From assembly GCA_963281255.1 (NCBI GenBank), contig OY725505.1, positions 496,001 through 560,000 of the forward strand: a stretch of 64,000 nt of DNA. Direction: 5' to 3'. This DNA comes from Aphrocallistes beatrix. Lineage: Eukaryota > Porifera > Hexactinellida > Sceptrulophora > Aphrocallistidae. A program made the position numbers and the translations under genes. The notes beneath the pieces are model-generated. The model was not told the DNA's origin. It saw only the letters and a list, made by a program, of their open reading frames with translations, and ran no database searches. This document shows positions 52,151 through 63,348 of this stretch, piece by piece. The stretch's first letter is position 1. Each line of letters starts with the position of its first letter.

Positions 52151-53073
52151 GTTTCGAGGCTATAACTTTCCTGTTAACCACGATTAGTAGTATTTACTTG
52201 GCATTTAAATCACTTAATGCAACGCTCTTTCAGGATGTGGTTATAAGAAATAAAAATACAAATCAATCCTGCACACTTAGGGAGAATACGAACTTTGGAG
52301 CATATATTTATATCACTCAAAATATCGCATTTCTATTTCCAATCGTGATAAACTTATTTGTTATTGTTTTAAGAAGAGTGTACCTAAATGTCCCATACAG
52401 GAGATGGGTAATAGGATATTCTGGTTACTATCTGTTCAGATTGGTCTTCCTGATATGTTCAGCACACTTCATCTTTACGAATTATTTGTTAAGCACACTG
52501 GAATTGCCATTCTTCTTCTTTGATATTCATGTCTATGTAAAGGCAAGCAAGAAGTTCTATCTTCTGCTAAAGGGAATGAGTGAGGAAGCAAAGTGGCACT
52601 CTACATCACAAGAATTCGAAAATAAACGAAGAGCAGCAAAATTATTTGCCATCACACGCATGCTCGTCTTGTTTACTATAATCATCTTGATAACATTACT
52701 GTTATTACATTCCATATTAGAACTCACTACCATTGTTAACCACAGTAGTTGTATAATACAATACATATTTCCCAATACACAAATCAGCTTCACTGTGCAG
52801 AATAGTACAACAACTATCTTAATGAGAATTTCCTTCTACATCCGAATTCTACAAACGACCAGTGATATCTTAATTGGTTTAATCGTATTTGTATTGAATC
52901 TAGCAATACTCTTATGGATCATTAGAAGATTGATTATAAGAAGAAAATCGTATATCCATGTCAACGACTGGATAACTCGGCCTCTCATGGAGAGGTACAG
53001 AGCTGATGTAGGACGGAATTATGATAGGAGACCTCCCTTCATACAAGCATTCAGGTCACAGTTGATATACTAA
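51922..53073 (+). CDS. Orphan multi-pass membrane protein, probably seven segments, second subtype
   Basis: A single exon of 383 residues. Hydrophobic segments lie near 12-33, 67-95, 126-149, 163-188, 190-208, 246-272 and 312-338. The first outside loop has NATLF and NQSC glycosylation-type sites. The loop between segments 1 and 2 contains KKNLQIKSLI, and that between 3 and 4 VYLNVPYRRW, the two motifs shared with the other genes of the cluster. A long amphipathic helix (VKASKKFYLLLKGM) follows segment 5. The tail is rich in Arg (IRRLIIRRKS, RNYDRRPP). No DRY or NPxxY motif. It is closest to the pseudogene at 45796-46470. A possible TATA (CAGTATAAATATAATT) lies about 45 bp before the ATG. Unknown family, probably a receptor by shape. 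Confidence 0.75.
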   Translation: MDSDILNTLCQIGSFIFIPYLAIVIFNIPYFAYQKYLIHCQIRNIPATTIFATDLSKVKKNLQIKSLIHTFILITYSFEAITFLLTTISSIYLAFKSLNATLFQDVVIRNKNTNQSCTLRENTNFGAYIYITQNIAFLFPIVINLFVIVLRRVYLNVPYRRWVIGYSGYYLFRLVFLICSAHFIFTNYLLSTLELPFFFFDIHVYVKASKKFYLLLKGMSEEAKWHSTSQEFENKRRAAKLFAITRMLVLFTIIILITLLLLHSILELTTIVNHSSCIIQYIFPNTQISFTVQNSTTTILMRISFYIRILQTTSDILIGLIVFVLNLAILLWIIRRLIIRRKSYIHVNDWITRPLMERYRADVGRNYDRRPPFIQAFRSQLIY

Positions 53074-53164
53074 TCTATAAGTAACTTGTAGTGCTTGCTT
53101 TTTCTATTCATTATTTGTTGTTTTGAATTTGTTTGCATGCTTTATATACATTACACATTCGTAT

Positions 53165-53483
53165 ATACATCCTTACTAATTACTATTAAAACTCGATTAA
53201 TGTTTGTGTATATACATATATATGCATAACTCAGCCATTATAGGAGATATAAGGCTGAGATTTTAATAGAATCTGTATACTGACATACTTCACATATGAT
53301 GCAACTATCACCAAAAAATGATGACTCATCACTTTGTGATGACGTCATCATTACGCATCAAAAATTTAATCTCTGCTATCTCCCTTATAATTAACCAGTG
53401 TGACCCCAGGCGACCGAAGGAAGCCTCCGGCGGACACTTTGTGTCCGCCAGCCTCGCAGCGCAAGCAAGCGAAGCGCGCTTGT
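53165..53483 (+). repeat. Helitron-like HN1 copy, internally deleted
   Basis: TTACTATTAAAACTCGATTA near the start, the TGATGACGTCATCATTACGC block, then GGCGACCGAAGGAAGCCTC, a perfect GGCGGACAC-TTT-GTGTCCGCC stem, GCAGCGCAAGCAAGCG and AAGCGCGCTT. It lies right after the 51.9 kb gene. Confidence 0.65.
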
Positions 53484-53639
53484 GTGATATATTTATGGAT
53501 GACCATTTACATTACACACCAAAATTAGAATATCTGTATTCTTGAAATACTTATTTCTACTAATGCTGCTTCAAACGATTAAGAGTGCAATATTATTTGT
53601 ATTCAATATATTGAAATGACTGGGTGCTATCGCCTATGA

Positions 53640-55020
53640 GTACGAGGATCAGTCCAAAAGTTTTGTCGTACACGAAAAATACTGGACATATTCAAACTTT
53701 CACGGTTCTCAAAGTGTCAATTAGAACATTATATGCAATGTTTCATACGATGAAACCAGTTGTCAAAGCAATTGTGTCATTTTTCATCTGGTAGGGTCCA
53801 AAGGACCTCTCCAGGACTGCCAAACCTCACTCCACGGATCTTTTCTTTGAGAGTTGGGAACATGAAGAAGTCACATATGATAAATCAGGACCTTAGGGTG
53901 GATGCGATGCCAATTGGACAGAATTTTCAGTCAGGAAGTCCAATGTTCTGGCTGCTGTGTGTGCAGATGCATTATCGTGGTGAAGAAGTAGGCCTCAGAT
54001 TAGGGTTGCCAACCCTCCCGGATTGGCCGGGAGTCTCCCGGAATCTCAACCAGTCTCCCGGAAATTAGCAAATCCAATCCGGGAGGTTTTATCATCTACT
54101 TTTAAAATATTTAATGGTTTAAAATTAGTATGTGGGTTTACTGAGCGTGACTCGCATATGTTATTTTTCTGTCTTTGGCTATCCAACTTTACAGCTAACA
54201 TTGACTTTTTCCGCAACTCCGCTTCTTATCCGCACCCGAGTACTGGGTTGACATCAAAGTTAACCTCTGTACCTCCGTCGGCCTGGGCCGAGCACTCAGC
54301 AACAATAGAACGATCAAAGGGCCAAATGGTCAATGTGACAAAACATTGACCACCTTTTTTAGTTAGTTTGCTTTATTACTGGATTATTAAACTTAGGCCT
54401 ATAAATCGTTGTTCTCTGTTTCTAAGCAGCTCCCACGATTGCCCCCCCCCCGAAAACAAATATGTCCCGGAATCAAAATGAGTCGAGTTGGTAACCCTAC
54501 CTCAGATGCCGGTATTAGGGCGACGAGAACTCCAAGCTTCGAAAGCCTTAAGGAGACAACAGTTGATGTACCAATCTACGTTAACTGTGCAACGATCTTC
54601 AAAAGGAATTATGGCAACTGGCCCAGTCTTACAGAAAAAAGCGGCCACCATCTTCCTCCCGACGCTGCGACTCTGGTGGACCTTCACTGGGGGATCTTCT
54701 CTTGGAAACACCCATATTGAGGATTGGAGCTTTGTTTCTGGATCGTACTGATAGATTCATGTTTCATCACATGTTAGGATATCGTACACGCGTTTGGACC
54801 CTCCTGTGTTAAATTTCTTCAGCATAAACTTGCACCATTCTATCCTTGTCTCCATCTGCAATTTTGAGAGATCATGAGGTATCAATCGGGCCGCAAGCTT
54901 ACTGACACCTAGATGATCATGTAGGATGGTATGAATGGCTGCTTTTCCAATGTACTTTTGTCTCCCACATTTTTGGAACGAATATGATGATCCCATTATA
55001 ATGATGTCAAACTTTACTCG
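53640..55020 (-). pseudogene. Mariner transposase gene, decayed and split
   Basis: On the minus strand 54996-54757 gives KAAIHTILHDHLGVSKL to DILTCDET, the first part of a mariner DDE domain. 54711-54502 gives FPREDPPVKVHQSRSVGRKM, FFCKTGPVA and DWYINCCL. After a hAT insertion (54001-54499) the frame resumes with LHHDNASAHTAARTL and HPPYGPDLS. At least two frameshifts and stops remain. The DNA-binding N-terminal half is missing. Confidence 0.87.
54001..54499. mobile_element. hAT-type element inserted in mariner
   Basis: TAGGGTTGCCAACCCTCCCG on the left and GAGTTGGTAACCCTA on the right. CCTCAGAT is exactly repeated at 53993-54000 and 54500-54507. Multiple TCCCGGAAT and CTCCCGG motifs lie near both ends. 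Confidence 0.9.
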
Positions 55021-55239
55021 TTGGCTTGATTAAATTGTAAATATTTCATTAAACCTTAACATGAACATCTAACAAACTGAATACTGTGAGAAGTTCATAT
55101 AATTTGTGGGATTATTTATGAATGCAAAAGTTATCCAAAATGTAAGAGGTATATTAGATTAATTTCAGATTCGAAATCAGCTCATTCAAGTTACTGATTT
55201 TGAAATGTTTAAATCAAGTGCATATTTTAATGATAAAAA

Positions 55240-55948
55240 TAATTCATATGCGTAACATTCTGCAACTTCTGTTTGGCTTTAGCCAATCTACAGACTACGA
55301 TTTAGTTCTGAGATCTAAGCGAAATTTTAACATCTCTGCAAAAATATGGAAAACAATTTTTCACACCTTTTCTATACAAAATAAATGACTACACTATCAC
55401 AATAGAAACCATTGTATGACACTACAATAGATCGTCATTGTCATTAATTAACACTTCAAAGCCACAACTTATGTTTGATATCTTAAATGTATTATAGTGT
55501 ATAGCAATAAAAAAGATTATGTGCATATTTTCACACCTTTATATACATATTTTCACACCATTTGAAGAATTTTGAAAAATATGCTAGAGACTAGTTTCCA
55601 ACGTGTGACATGGGGTTTTCAGGAGTGTAGATTTCGAATATCATATTTTCGATTAAACTTTATGGTTAATTTGTTTACTTTTGTTCACATTAGATACATA
55701 CATAAAGTAAACAAATGACAAAAATAAGCGAGAAACTAGCTTCCAACGGTCGACATGGGGTTTTTAGGGGTGTAGATTTCGAGTATCATATTTTCGGATC
55801 CATATGAAAAATTATTCGTTAGCCTTTGTTTACAATATAAAGGAAAACAATTCAAAAGTTTAGATTGAGTAACTCCAGGCGCCCGCAAGGTGACTCTGCG
55901 GACACTGTGTGTCCGCAAGCCGCACAGCACAAGCAAGCGAAGCGCTTA
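55240..55948 (+). repeat. Helitron-like HN2 copy, 5' end lost
   Basis: From AGATCTAAGCGAAATTTTAA to GCGGACACTGTGTGTCCGC and AAGCAAGCGAAGCGCTT it follows 49830-50632. The first about 120 bp of the family are missing. Confidence 0.65.
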
Positions 55949-55958
55949 TATATATATA

Positions 55959-55990
55959 TACATTCAAACGGTATATACCGTTTGAATGTA
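55959..55990. repeat. Perfect 32-bp palindrome
   Basis: TACATTCAAACGGTAT is followed at once by its inverse ATACCGTTTGAATGTA, directly behind the Helitron-like hairpin end and an AT dinucleotide run. Confidence 0.9.
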
Positions 55991-56382
55991 TTTCCTTTCG
56001 AGGATTTTGGTACAATTTGGATTTGAAATACTGTAGCATGCAAATAGTTTTATCTAAAAATATACAAGTATATCTAGATTACAAAATATAATCGTGCAAT
56101 TGCCTTTCACTTTCATACAACACGATGAAAAACAGACTAATATTTCCAACTCTCTCCTCAGGTTGAGACCTGAACTAGATCCAAACCCGATTCCAACTCT
56201 GTGCTCGCAGTAATGGCAATATATTCTCCAGTCTAATGTGTATGCTGGTGGTAGGGCTTAATGAAGTATTTAACTAATAAAAACCGATAATACATTGTTG
56301 ACTCTTTATCATAATTTTAATGGGAGAATTGAGAATTGGAATTTTGAAGTTTAATTTATCCTCCGTTTCCCTGGAATGTGTC

Positions 56383-56450
56383 GCGTCATTACTAGTTTAA
56401 GGCATTTGGGTGGGGAAGCCATAAATTTCGGGGTATTTACTATAAGTCAT
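56383..56450 (+). promoter_or_regulatory. Recurrent TATA cassette, copy D
   Basis: CATTTGGGTGGGGAAGCCAT, AAATTTCGGGG, TTTACTATAAGTC, with 29 bp from GGGGAA to TATAAG. It lies beyond the 3' end of the minus-strand gene and points the other way, so if active it would drive antisense RNA or an unseen gene. Confidence 0.4.
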
Positions 56451-56580
56451 ATTAATAACTGTATAGATTATAAAGGTAAGTCAACAACAAATAATAAAGA
56501 TGTACATGCAGTACATATACTGTGTGTATATACATATGTGTAAGTATCAACAGGTAAAGTATTTATACACAACTTGACTA

Positions 56581-57662
56581 TCAACATCTTCTATAATGCA
56601 AAGTTTCATGGTATCGAGCAACGATAGGCTTAATCTTCCTATTAACACGATTGAGCCTCCACTTCCGTCGGAGATAGATGACAAGGAGCATAGTCACAAA
56701 ATACAAATAGTTTAGAGACATTAATATTATATATAAAATGTTGAATAAATTCGCAAAAACCCCCAAAGTGTGCAATATCTGGGTAAAATAAATGTAAAAA
56801 TCTACATTCATATTAAAGAGATAAAGGAAAGGAAGGAGGAAATTGAAGGACTGCAAGTAAATTGAAATTACGAAAAACGAGAGAGCTACGGCTATAAGAA
56901 TGCTAGCAACCTTGAAATGTAGACAGAGCATTTTCTCATTACGATATGTAATTTCCTTAAATAACTTTGCTTCTATCTCTCTGCTCTTCAGGTGCTTGTA
57001 GAATCTACGAGCATAGAGTAGGTAGAGGCCAAAGTCAAGAGTAAAAAATAGTTCTACTACCGCAATATATAGACAGTTTAGCTCAATTTCGTAGTAGGGA
57101 AACCCAACAGTTTCTAAAAACCACAAAATTGTAATTACTGCCCATCTCACCGCTATATAAACACTCCATCTCTTGACTGTGTTCTTGTAAGGGCAGTGGA
57201 GATATGCTATCCAGAGAACTTTCATTAACAAACATGGTACAACTATCTGGCTGTGACCAGTTATTATGTTCAAATAATTGAAAAACATTGCTGCTATAGA
57301 GACAAGACAGGATAGCACCGGATTGAAGATTAGAAATTCAGAGACAAAACTCTGAATATCCACGAACAGAATTGATAAATTAATAGAATTTCGAGTGAGA
57401 GGATTATAATTAGGAAAATTGTAATCATAAATTTGATTCTAAGATTTTTAAGGTGGTTTTGAAAATCAAGAATAATAAGTTGATCCTTAGAAATCCTTTT
57501 GATATCTCGAATTAGAAAGTATCTCCTCCTTACATAGTAACAGAGTACCACTAGTGCTAATATGCAGAATAATGGGTTGGGAAATAGATTGTAGTTGATA
57601 AGATTAACTATATCCACAATCTCTTCTGGATAGTGTGTGCTATCGTTCACTCCTGAGTTCAT
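56581..57662 (-). pseudogene. Orphan multi-pass membrane protein, unit A, one frameshift
   Basis: The minus-strand ATG at 57662 opens a frame of 110 codons that ends early. A second frame from 57363 carries the rest (260 codons). Comparison with unit B shows one base missing at about 57382 (CTATTAATT against CTATATAATT), inside the second membrane segment. Otherwise the protein is intact, with about seven hydrophobic segments. The loop motifs HLKNLRIKFM and YLHCPYKNTVKRW match the KN-x-x-IK and PY motifs of the neighbours, and ARRFYKHLKSREIEAKLF forms the long helix after segment 5. It could still be a live allele if the missing base is an assembly error. About 360 codons in total. Confidence 0.72.
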
Positions 57663-57693
57663 TCTAAATTTTTTAAATTAGTTGTCTCAATTG

Positions 57694-57705
57694 CATTTAT
57701 ATATA
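57694..57705 (-). promoter_or_regulatory. TATA-like element of the unit A gene
   Basis: On the minus strand TATATATAAATG lies 32 bp before the ATG at 57662 and is conserved in unit B (near 61974). If used, the leader would be only a few bases. Weak evidence. Confidence 0.35.
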
Positions 57706-58440
57706 CCGTACGATATATATGCATATAATATTTCTTCTTACATTGAAAAGAATTTAATATGATTTTATCATATTTGCCAACCGTCCCATTTTTTTCCGGG
57801 ACATCTAGCTATCTTCATCTTTATTGGACTGATCTCCACGAGTGTCCCGTTCTTACATGAAATTTCCCTACAATTAATACTTTTATATTACGCCCCGTCA
57901 TGTCCCATTATCGCTGCGTCCAGTATTTATTATGGCTTAAGTTAGCATGTACATATGTTCTATTGTCAGTATTTATTTAATTCAATTGTAAGCATTGTAA
58001 TCTTTAATAATTTCTATACAGACATACATCCCATCTCCATGCTGATACAATAAATTTATCACTCTTAAATGATTACTCACTTTACTAATTTACTAATCAG
58101 AATCCCCAATATTCATGTTCGCTTTTAAAGTCCGGTATAATTAACATTAATTACATAATCATTGTAGCATTTTTCTTATATCACAGAGTAAGGTGCATCG
58201 TTGTATTACATCTCCTACTCACATATAAGTTAATTAATCACAATTATATTCAACTGAAAGAGGATCTCTCCAGTATTAGCATCTCGTGATAACGCAGGAG
58301 AATAAAGAGAATTAATTAAACTGTACGTAAGATATACAACGATACTGGATATAGTGAAAGTATTGACTATAGCTTTGTGTTGGATATAGTGATTATTTAA
58401 ACAGAAAATATATCCCATTATCATTTTATGTCCAATAAAT

Positions 58441-59079
58441 ACCAAAGTAGCTATCAGGTTCAGGCCCTACAGGTTTTAACCGTCAGGCTTCGGTCAAGTC
58501 GGATCCAGGGGCTGTCGCCAGAGTTTACCAAGTCCAGGGCGAGGCAGAACCGAACAAAAAATCCGAATGCCTACTATGTTTTGATTTAGGTTCAGTCTGA
58601 CTAAGACCCTATTTCAAAAGGTGAGCGCATCACCGTTATCTCAACCTACAGGAATTCTTCTTTGAAGACACGTTTTCTTGATTTATCATGTTGCTAAAGG
58701 AAATTAGAAGTGAAAATTTAGAGAAATATATCAGTACATTTTTAGATAAAATGCTTGTTGCTATGATTACCATAATATTAATTATGGCAATTTGGAAATT
58801 GGCTGCAGTCTTTTTAAAGTTCTGGTTATACAATTTTATTTCTGATTGATCTCGTTATCCTCAGAAAACTTGAAATGGCCCCCAAGTTACTTCTAATTCC
58901 CGACTACTGTGTTAAGATATAAAAGCAATAAATTAGTCTAAAGTATCAGAGAATCAGTTTAAAAAACAAGAGGTCTGTACCCAGAGGCTGCCAGAGGAAC
59001 TTTTCAAGCCGAGTAGAGGTGTGGCTGCAGAATCAAACTCGAGGCAAATGCCCCGGATCCCTCTCCCCCTGGCCTAAGG
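58441..59079. other. Spacer between duplication units
   Basis: No gene or recognised repeat. Possible degraded coding frames at 58636-58833 have no support. Confidence 0.35.
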
Positions 59080-59202
59080 TAGGTTTTAACTAACAGCGGC
59101 AGATAATATATTGTTGACTCTCTATCAGAATTTTAATGAGAGAATTGAGAATTATAATTTAGAAGTATAACTTAATACACTCCGTTTCCCTGGAATGTGT
59201 CG

Positions 59203-59280
59203 CGTCATTACTAGTTTAAGCCTTTTTGAGCGGAGAACTCCAAAAAATAGGGGATATTTACTATAAATAGAAAAAGCCCA
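59203..59280 (+). promoter_or_regulatory. Recurrent TATA cassette, copy E
   Basis: Duplicate of copy D in unit B: GCGGAGAACTCC, AAAAAATAGGGG, TTTACTATAAATAGAAAAAG, with 30 bp spacing. Here the TATAAATAG form is kept while the GGGGAAGCC core has mutated. Confidence 0.4.
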
Positions 59281-60321
59281 AGCCATATTAATAACTGTAG
59301 ATTATAAATTTTAACAACAAATAATAAAGATTTACATGCAGAACATCCTGTCTTTATACTATGTGTATATATGTATGTGTAAGTATCAGCATAAAAGTAT
59401 TTGTACAAAACTTGAGTATCAACATCTTCTATAATACAAAGTTTCATGGTATCGAGCAACGATAGACTTAATCTTCCTATTGACACGATTGAGCCTCCAC
59501 TTCTGTCGGAGATAGATGACAAGGAGCATAGTCACAAAATACAAATAGTTTAGAGACATTAATATTATATATAAAATGTTGAATGTTGAAAACCCCCAAA
59601 GTGTGCAAAATCTGGACAATATAAATGTGAAAATCTACATTCATATTAAAGAGATAAAGGAAAGTAATAGGAAATTGAAGGACTGCAAGTAAATTGAAAT
59701 TACGAAAAGCAAGAGAGCTACGGCTATAAGAATGCTATCAACCTTGAAATGTAGACAGAGCATTTTCTCATTACGATATGTAATTTCATCCTTAAATAAC
59801 TTTGCTTCAATCTCTCTGCTCTTCAGGTGCTTGTAGAATCTACGAGCATAGAGTAGGTAGAGGCCAAAGTCAAGAGTAAAAAATAGTTCTATCACCACAG
59901 TATATAGATAGTTTAGCTCCATTTTGTAGTAGGGAAAATTAGTAGTTTCCAAAAACGACAAAATTGAAGCTACTGCACATCTCACCGCTATATAAACACT
60001 CCATCTCTTGACTGTGTTCTTGTAAGGGCAATGGAGATATGCTATCCAGGGAACTTTTATTAACAAACATAGTACAACTATTTAGCTGTAACAAGTTATT
60101 ATGATTAAATAATTGAAAAACTTTGCTGCTATAGAGACAAGACAGGACAGCACCGGATTGAAGATTAGAAATTCAAAGTCAAAAGTCTGAATATTCACGA
60201 ACAGTATTGATAAATTATATAGAATTTCGAGTGTGAGGATTACAATCAGGAAAATTGTAATCATAAATTTGATTCTATGATTTTTAAGATGGTTTTGAAA
60301 ATCAGGAATAATAAGCTGATC

Positions 60322-61756
60322 CATAGCCTACTCTAATAATGCCTCACAGTAAAATAACCAAGGATGCGGTAATAGCCGAATGGATTAATACACGATTAGC
60401 CTAAAATCGTCAACCATGTAGGATAGGCATTAAGAATGTATTACCATCATATATAAACATGGCATCAAATAACATATATCCGTTGTCAAAATTTCGACTC
60501 GTCATCATATCATTGCGCAACAGGTCATTTTAAGCACGATTTTGGCAATTTTCTAAGCTGATTTAACCCTATATCTAAATGGTATTAAGGTGTGATTTTT
60601 GTGTAGAACCAAGATTAGTACGAGTTGATTTGAAAAATTTAGAATTTTTCAATGGAATGTTGCTACATTGCTGCGTTGCTATGGTATAGCATTTTGGTCA
60701 GTTTGGGCCATATCCTGCAAACTGTAAGAACTAGGTCTTCAAATTTGATTTTATTTGATAGGCAATTGGCTACTTCCTATTAGTTAATAATACAATTTAA
60801 ACTTCTAAATTCACAGACTATAGAGCAGTGTTTCTCAACCTTTTTCTTCTCGCGGCACCTTTTCTAAACTTATACCTTTCAGCGGCACCCCTTAATTTGA
60901 CTTAGGGGCAGGCCAATGAACAAATGATAGTAAAAGTGGAGATTGATTTGAATTATTATGACTTTATTATAGAATAACTAATTAATAAACTAGGAAATTA
61001 TTGTGAATATTGTGTAATAAATTATTCCAGAGGATTGTCAGAGGGCAATCATCAAATTCAACATTGACAATGGTATCAATATAAAATAAAATAAAGCAGT
61101 ATGTAAGTGTGGTAAGGCCTCCGGCACCTCTAGAGGAAGCAAATGGCACCCCAGGGTGCCGCGGCACCCCGGTTGAGAACCACTGCTATAGAGTTATGAG
61201 ACAATTTAGTGTTTTGGCCACATTCTTAAAATCAACCCATAACTCAAAACTCGTTGAATTTAGAAGTTCAAGTTGTATTATCACCTAATAGGAAGTAGGC
61301 CATTGCCTATCAAACACGATCGAATTTGAAGATCTAGCTACTACAGTTTGTACGAAATGGCCCAAACTGACCAAAATGCTTTACCATAGCAACGCAGGAA
61401 TGTAACAACATTTCATTGAAAAATTCTAAATTTTTCAAATAAACTCGTACTAATCTTGGTTCTACACAAAAATCACACCTTAATACCATTTAGAAATAGG
61501 GTTAAAACAGCTTAGAAAATCGCTAAAATTGTCCTTAGAATGACCTGTTGCGCAATGATATGATGACTAATCGAAATTTTTCCAACGGATATATGTATTT
61601 TGATACCATGTTTATATATGGTGGTAATACATTCTTAATGGCTATTCTACATAGTTAACGATTTTAGGCTAATCGTATATTAATCCATTCGGCTACTACT
61701 TCATCCCTAGTCCATGATTTTCAGTCTACTGTGAGGCATTATTAGAGTAGGCTATG
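60322..61756. mobile_element. Foldback transposon in unit B gene, 7-bp target duplication
   Basis: CATAGCCTACTCTAATAATG at the left is inverted at the right (CATTATTAGAGTAGGCTATG). The arms are about 500 bp. GCTGATC flanks it (60315-60321 and 61757-61763). Unit A at 57479 has the undisturbed site AAGTTGATCCTTAGAAATCC. A hAT element occupies the centre (60826-61185). Confidence 0.92.
60826..61185. mobile_element. 360-bp hAT-type element
   Basis: CAGTGTTTCTCAACC and GGTTGAGAACCACTG, flanked by an exact CTATAGAG (60818-60825 and 61186-61193). CGGCACC motifs occur near both ends. Nested in the foldback element. Confidence 0.92.
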
Positions 61757-62002
61757 GCTGATCCTTAGAAATCCCTTTGATATCTCGAATCAGAAAATAT
61801 CTCCTCCTTACATTGTAACAGAGTACCACTAGTGCTAATATGGTGGGAAATGGATACATATAGTATAACGTGTGGTTAAAATATTTACTATATTCTGAAT
61901 CTCTCCTGGATAGTGTGTGCTATTGTTCACTCCTGAGTTCATTCTAAATTTTTTAAGTAAGTTGTCTCAAGTGCATTTATATATACCGTACGATATACAC
62001 TA

Positions 62003-62469
62003 CCCAGACAAATGTATATGCGCACTTCATTATCTCACGTTGATTTAATACTAAAATGGGTCTATTTATTAAGATTAAACTCCGAAACGGTAAGTGATAC
62101 AACTAATCGGGTTTCAGATTCGAAATCTTCGCATTCGAATTAGTTTTTGTGAGATATCTCTAATCAATTATTAATTCCCAATGTTTTCAAATTATCAATC
62201 ACTGCCACTTTGTGTCACATATGTCCCTTTTTATCACTATACATTATGGTGATGTACTACCTCTTGTGTCACAGGTTGATAATTTACTCATTGGGTTGAG
62301 CAATTTATTAGAAATATCCTACAAAAACTAATTCGAATGCGAAGATTTCGAATCTGAAACCCGATTAGTTGTATCACTTACCGTTTCGGAGTTTTAATCT
62401 TCATAAATAGACCCATTTTAGTATTAAATCAACGTGAGATAATGAAGTATGCAAATACTTTTGTCTGAG
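62003..62469. mobile_element. 467-bp Tc1/mariner-type non-autonomous element
   Basis: CCCAGACAAATGTATATGC and the near inverse GCAAATACTTTTGTCTGAG lie between TA and TA; inner AATTCGAATGCGAAGATTTC pairs extend the inverted repeats to about 170 bp. Unit A (57705-57725) lacks it. Confidence 0.85.
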
Positions 62470-63140
62470 TACTGTATATGCATAGAATATTTCTTGCAAT
62501 TAAAAAAATATTTCATACCTGCCAACTGCCCGGTTTTTGGCGAGACATCTAGTTTTCTTCATCTTTATTGAACTGAACCCTGCGAGTGTCCCGTTCTTAC
62601 ATGAAATTTCCCCATTATTTATACTTTTATATTGCGTCCCGTCATGTCCCATTGGAAGCAACGCAGCGTCCAGTTTTTATCATGGCTCAAGTTGCATGTT
62701 TGTTCTATTATCAGTATTTATCTAATTCAATTGTAAGCATTGTAAGTATTTTTCTTTCATCACAAATTAAGATGCATAGTTACATTTCCCTTGCATCATC
62801 ATGTAGGTAAGATACCAATAATTAATCTTTAATAATTTCTATATACAGACATACATACATTCATTACATAATCAATGTAGCATTTTTCTTACTTCACAGA
62901 GTAAGATGCATAGTTGTATTACATTTCCCTTACTAACATTTATTATGTACGTAGGTAGATTAATCATAATTGTATTCAACTGAAAGAGGATATTTCCAGT
63001 ATTGGCAAGAAAATTAATTAAACTGTAAGTAAGATAAACAACAGATACTGAATATAGTGAAGATATTGACTTTTTCATTGAAATACGAACAAAATTTTTG
63101 AAATAATTGCAAGATATGGGATGAATACAAATGAACAAAC

Positions 63141-63348
63141 TTAGATGGGATATCTCGATCCATTTTGTCGGAATAAGTCCAGTTTAAGGAAGCCCACGAT
63201 TATTTAAAAATAAATGCTATGGTTGAACCTAGTCAGCAAATCCTGTAAAACTGTTATTGGGATTTAACGGAATGTTGGATGGCTGGAATCGGCAAAGAAA
63301 ATATTTCCCTAAACATTAAATACAACACAGATATTATAAATAAAATAT
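63141..63348. other. Flank of the partial gene
   Basis: 3' flank of the gene beginning at 63349, similar in inverse to 48744-48860 (for example CTTTAGTAGATTCCAACCAT-like phrases). No ORF. Confidence 0.45.

Larger units (their letters stand above)
56220..58440. repeat. Tandem duplication, unit A
   Basis: The gene at 56581-57662 and its flanks are repeated in direct orientation at about 59080-63140. Shared flanking marks include GGAATGTGTCGCGTCATTAC (56374, 59191), TCTAAATTTTTTAA (57663, 61943) and GTCCCGTTCTTACATGAAAT (57844, 62587). Unit B is longer only because of insertions. Confidence 0.85.
59419..61942 (-). pseudogene. Orphan multi-pass membrane protein, unit B, disrupted
   Basis: Counterpart of 56581-57662. 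Starting from the ATG at 61942 the frame is soon lost. A 1.4-kb foldback element (60322-61756) interrupts it after about 60 codons. A TAA replaces the CAG codon near 60084. A one-base loss near 59655 shifts the frame again (FNFLL). It is in frame where unit A has lost a base, so the two copies decayed independently. Confidence 0.88.
59080..63140. repeat. Tandem duplication, unit B
   Basis: Second copy of 56220-58440, enlarged by a foldback element (60322-61756), a hAT element within it, and a TA-flanked element (62003-62469). Each insertion has an intact empty site in unit A. Confidence 0.85.

Noticed and set aside
58230..58445. Small frame VVYLTYSLIN... that is also found at 62872-63138
   Set aside because: Both lie in the tandem duplication flanks, so similarity reflects duplication; frames differ at the ends and there is no common start.
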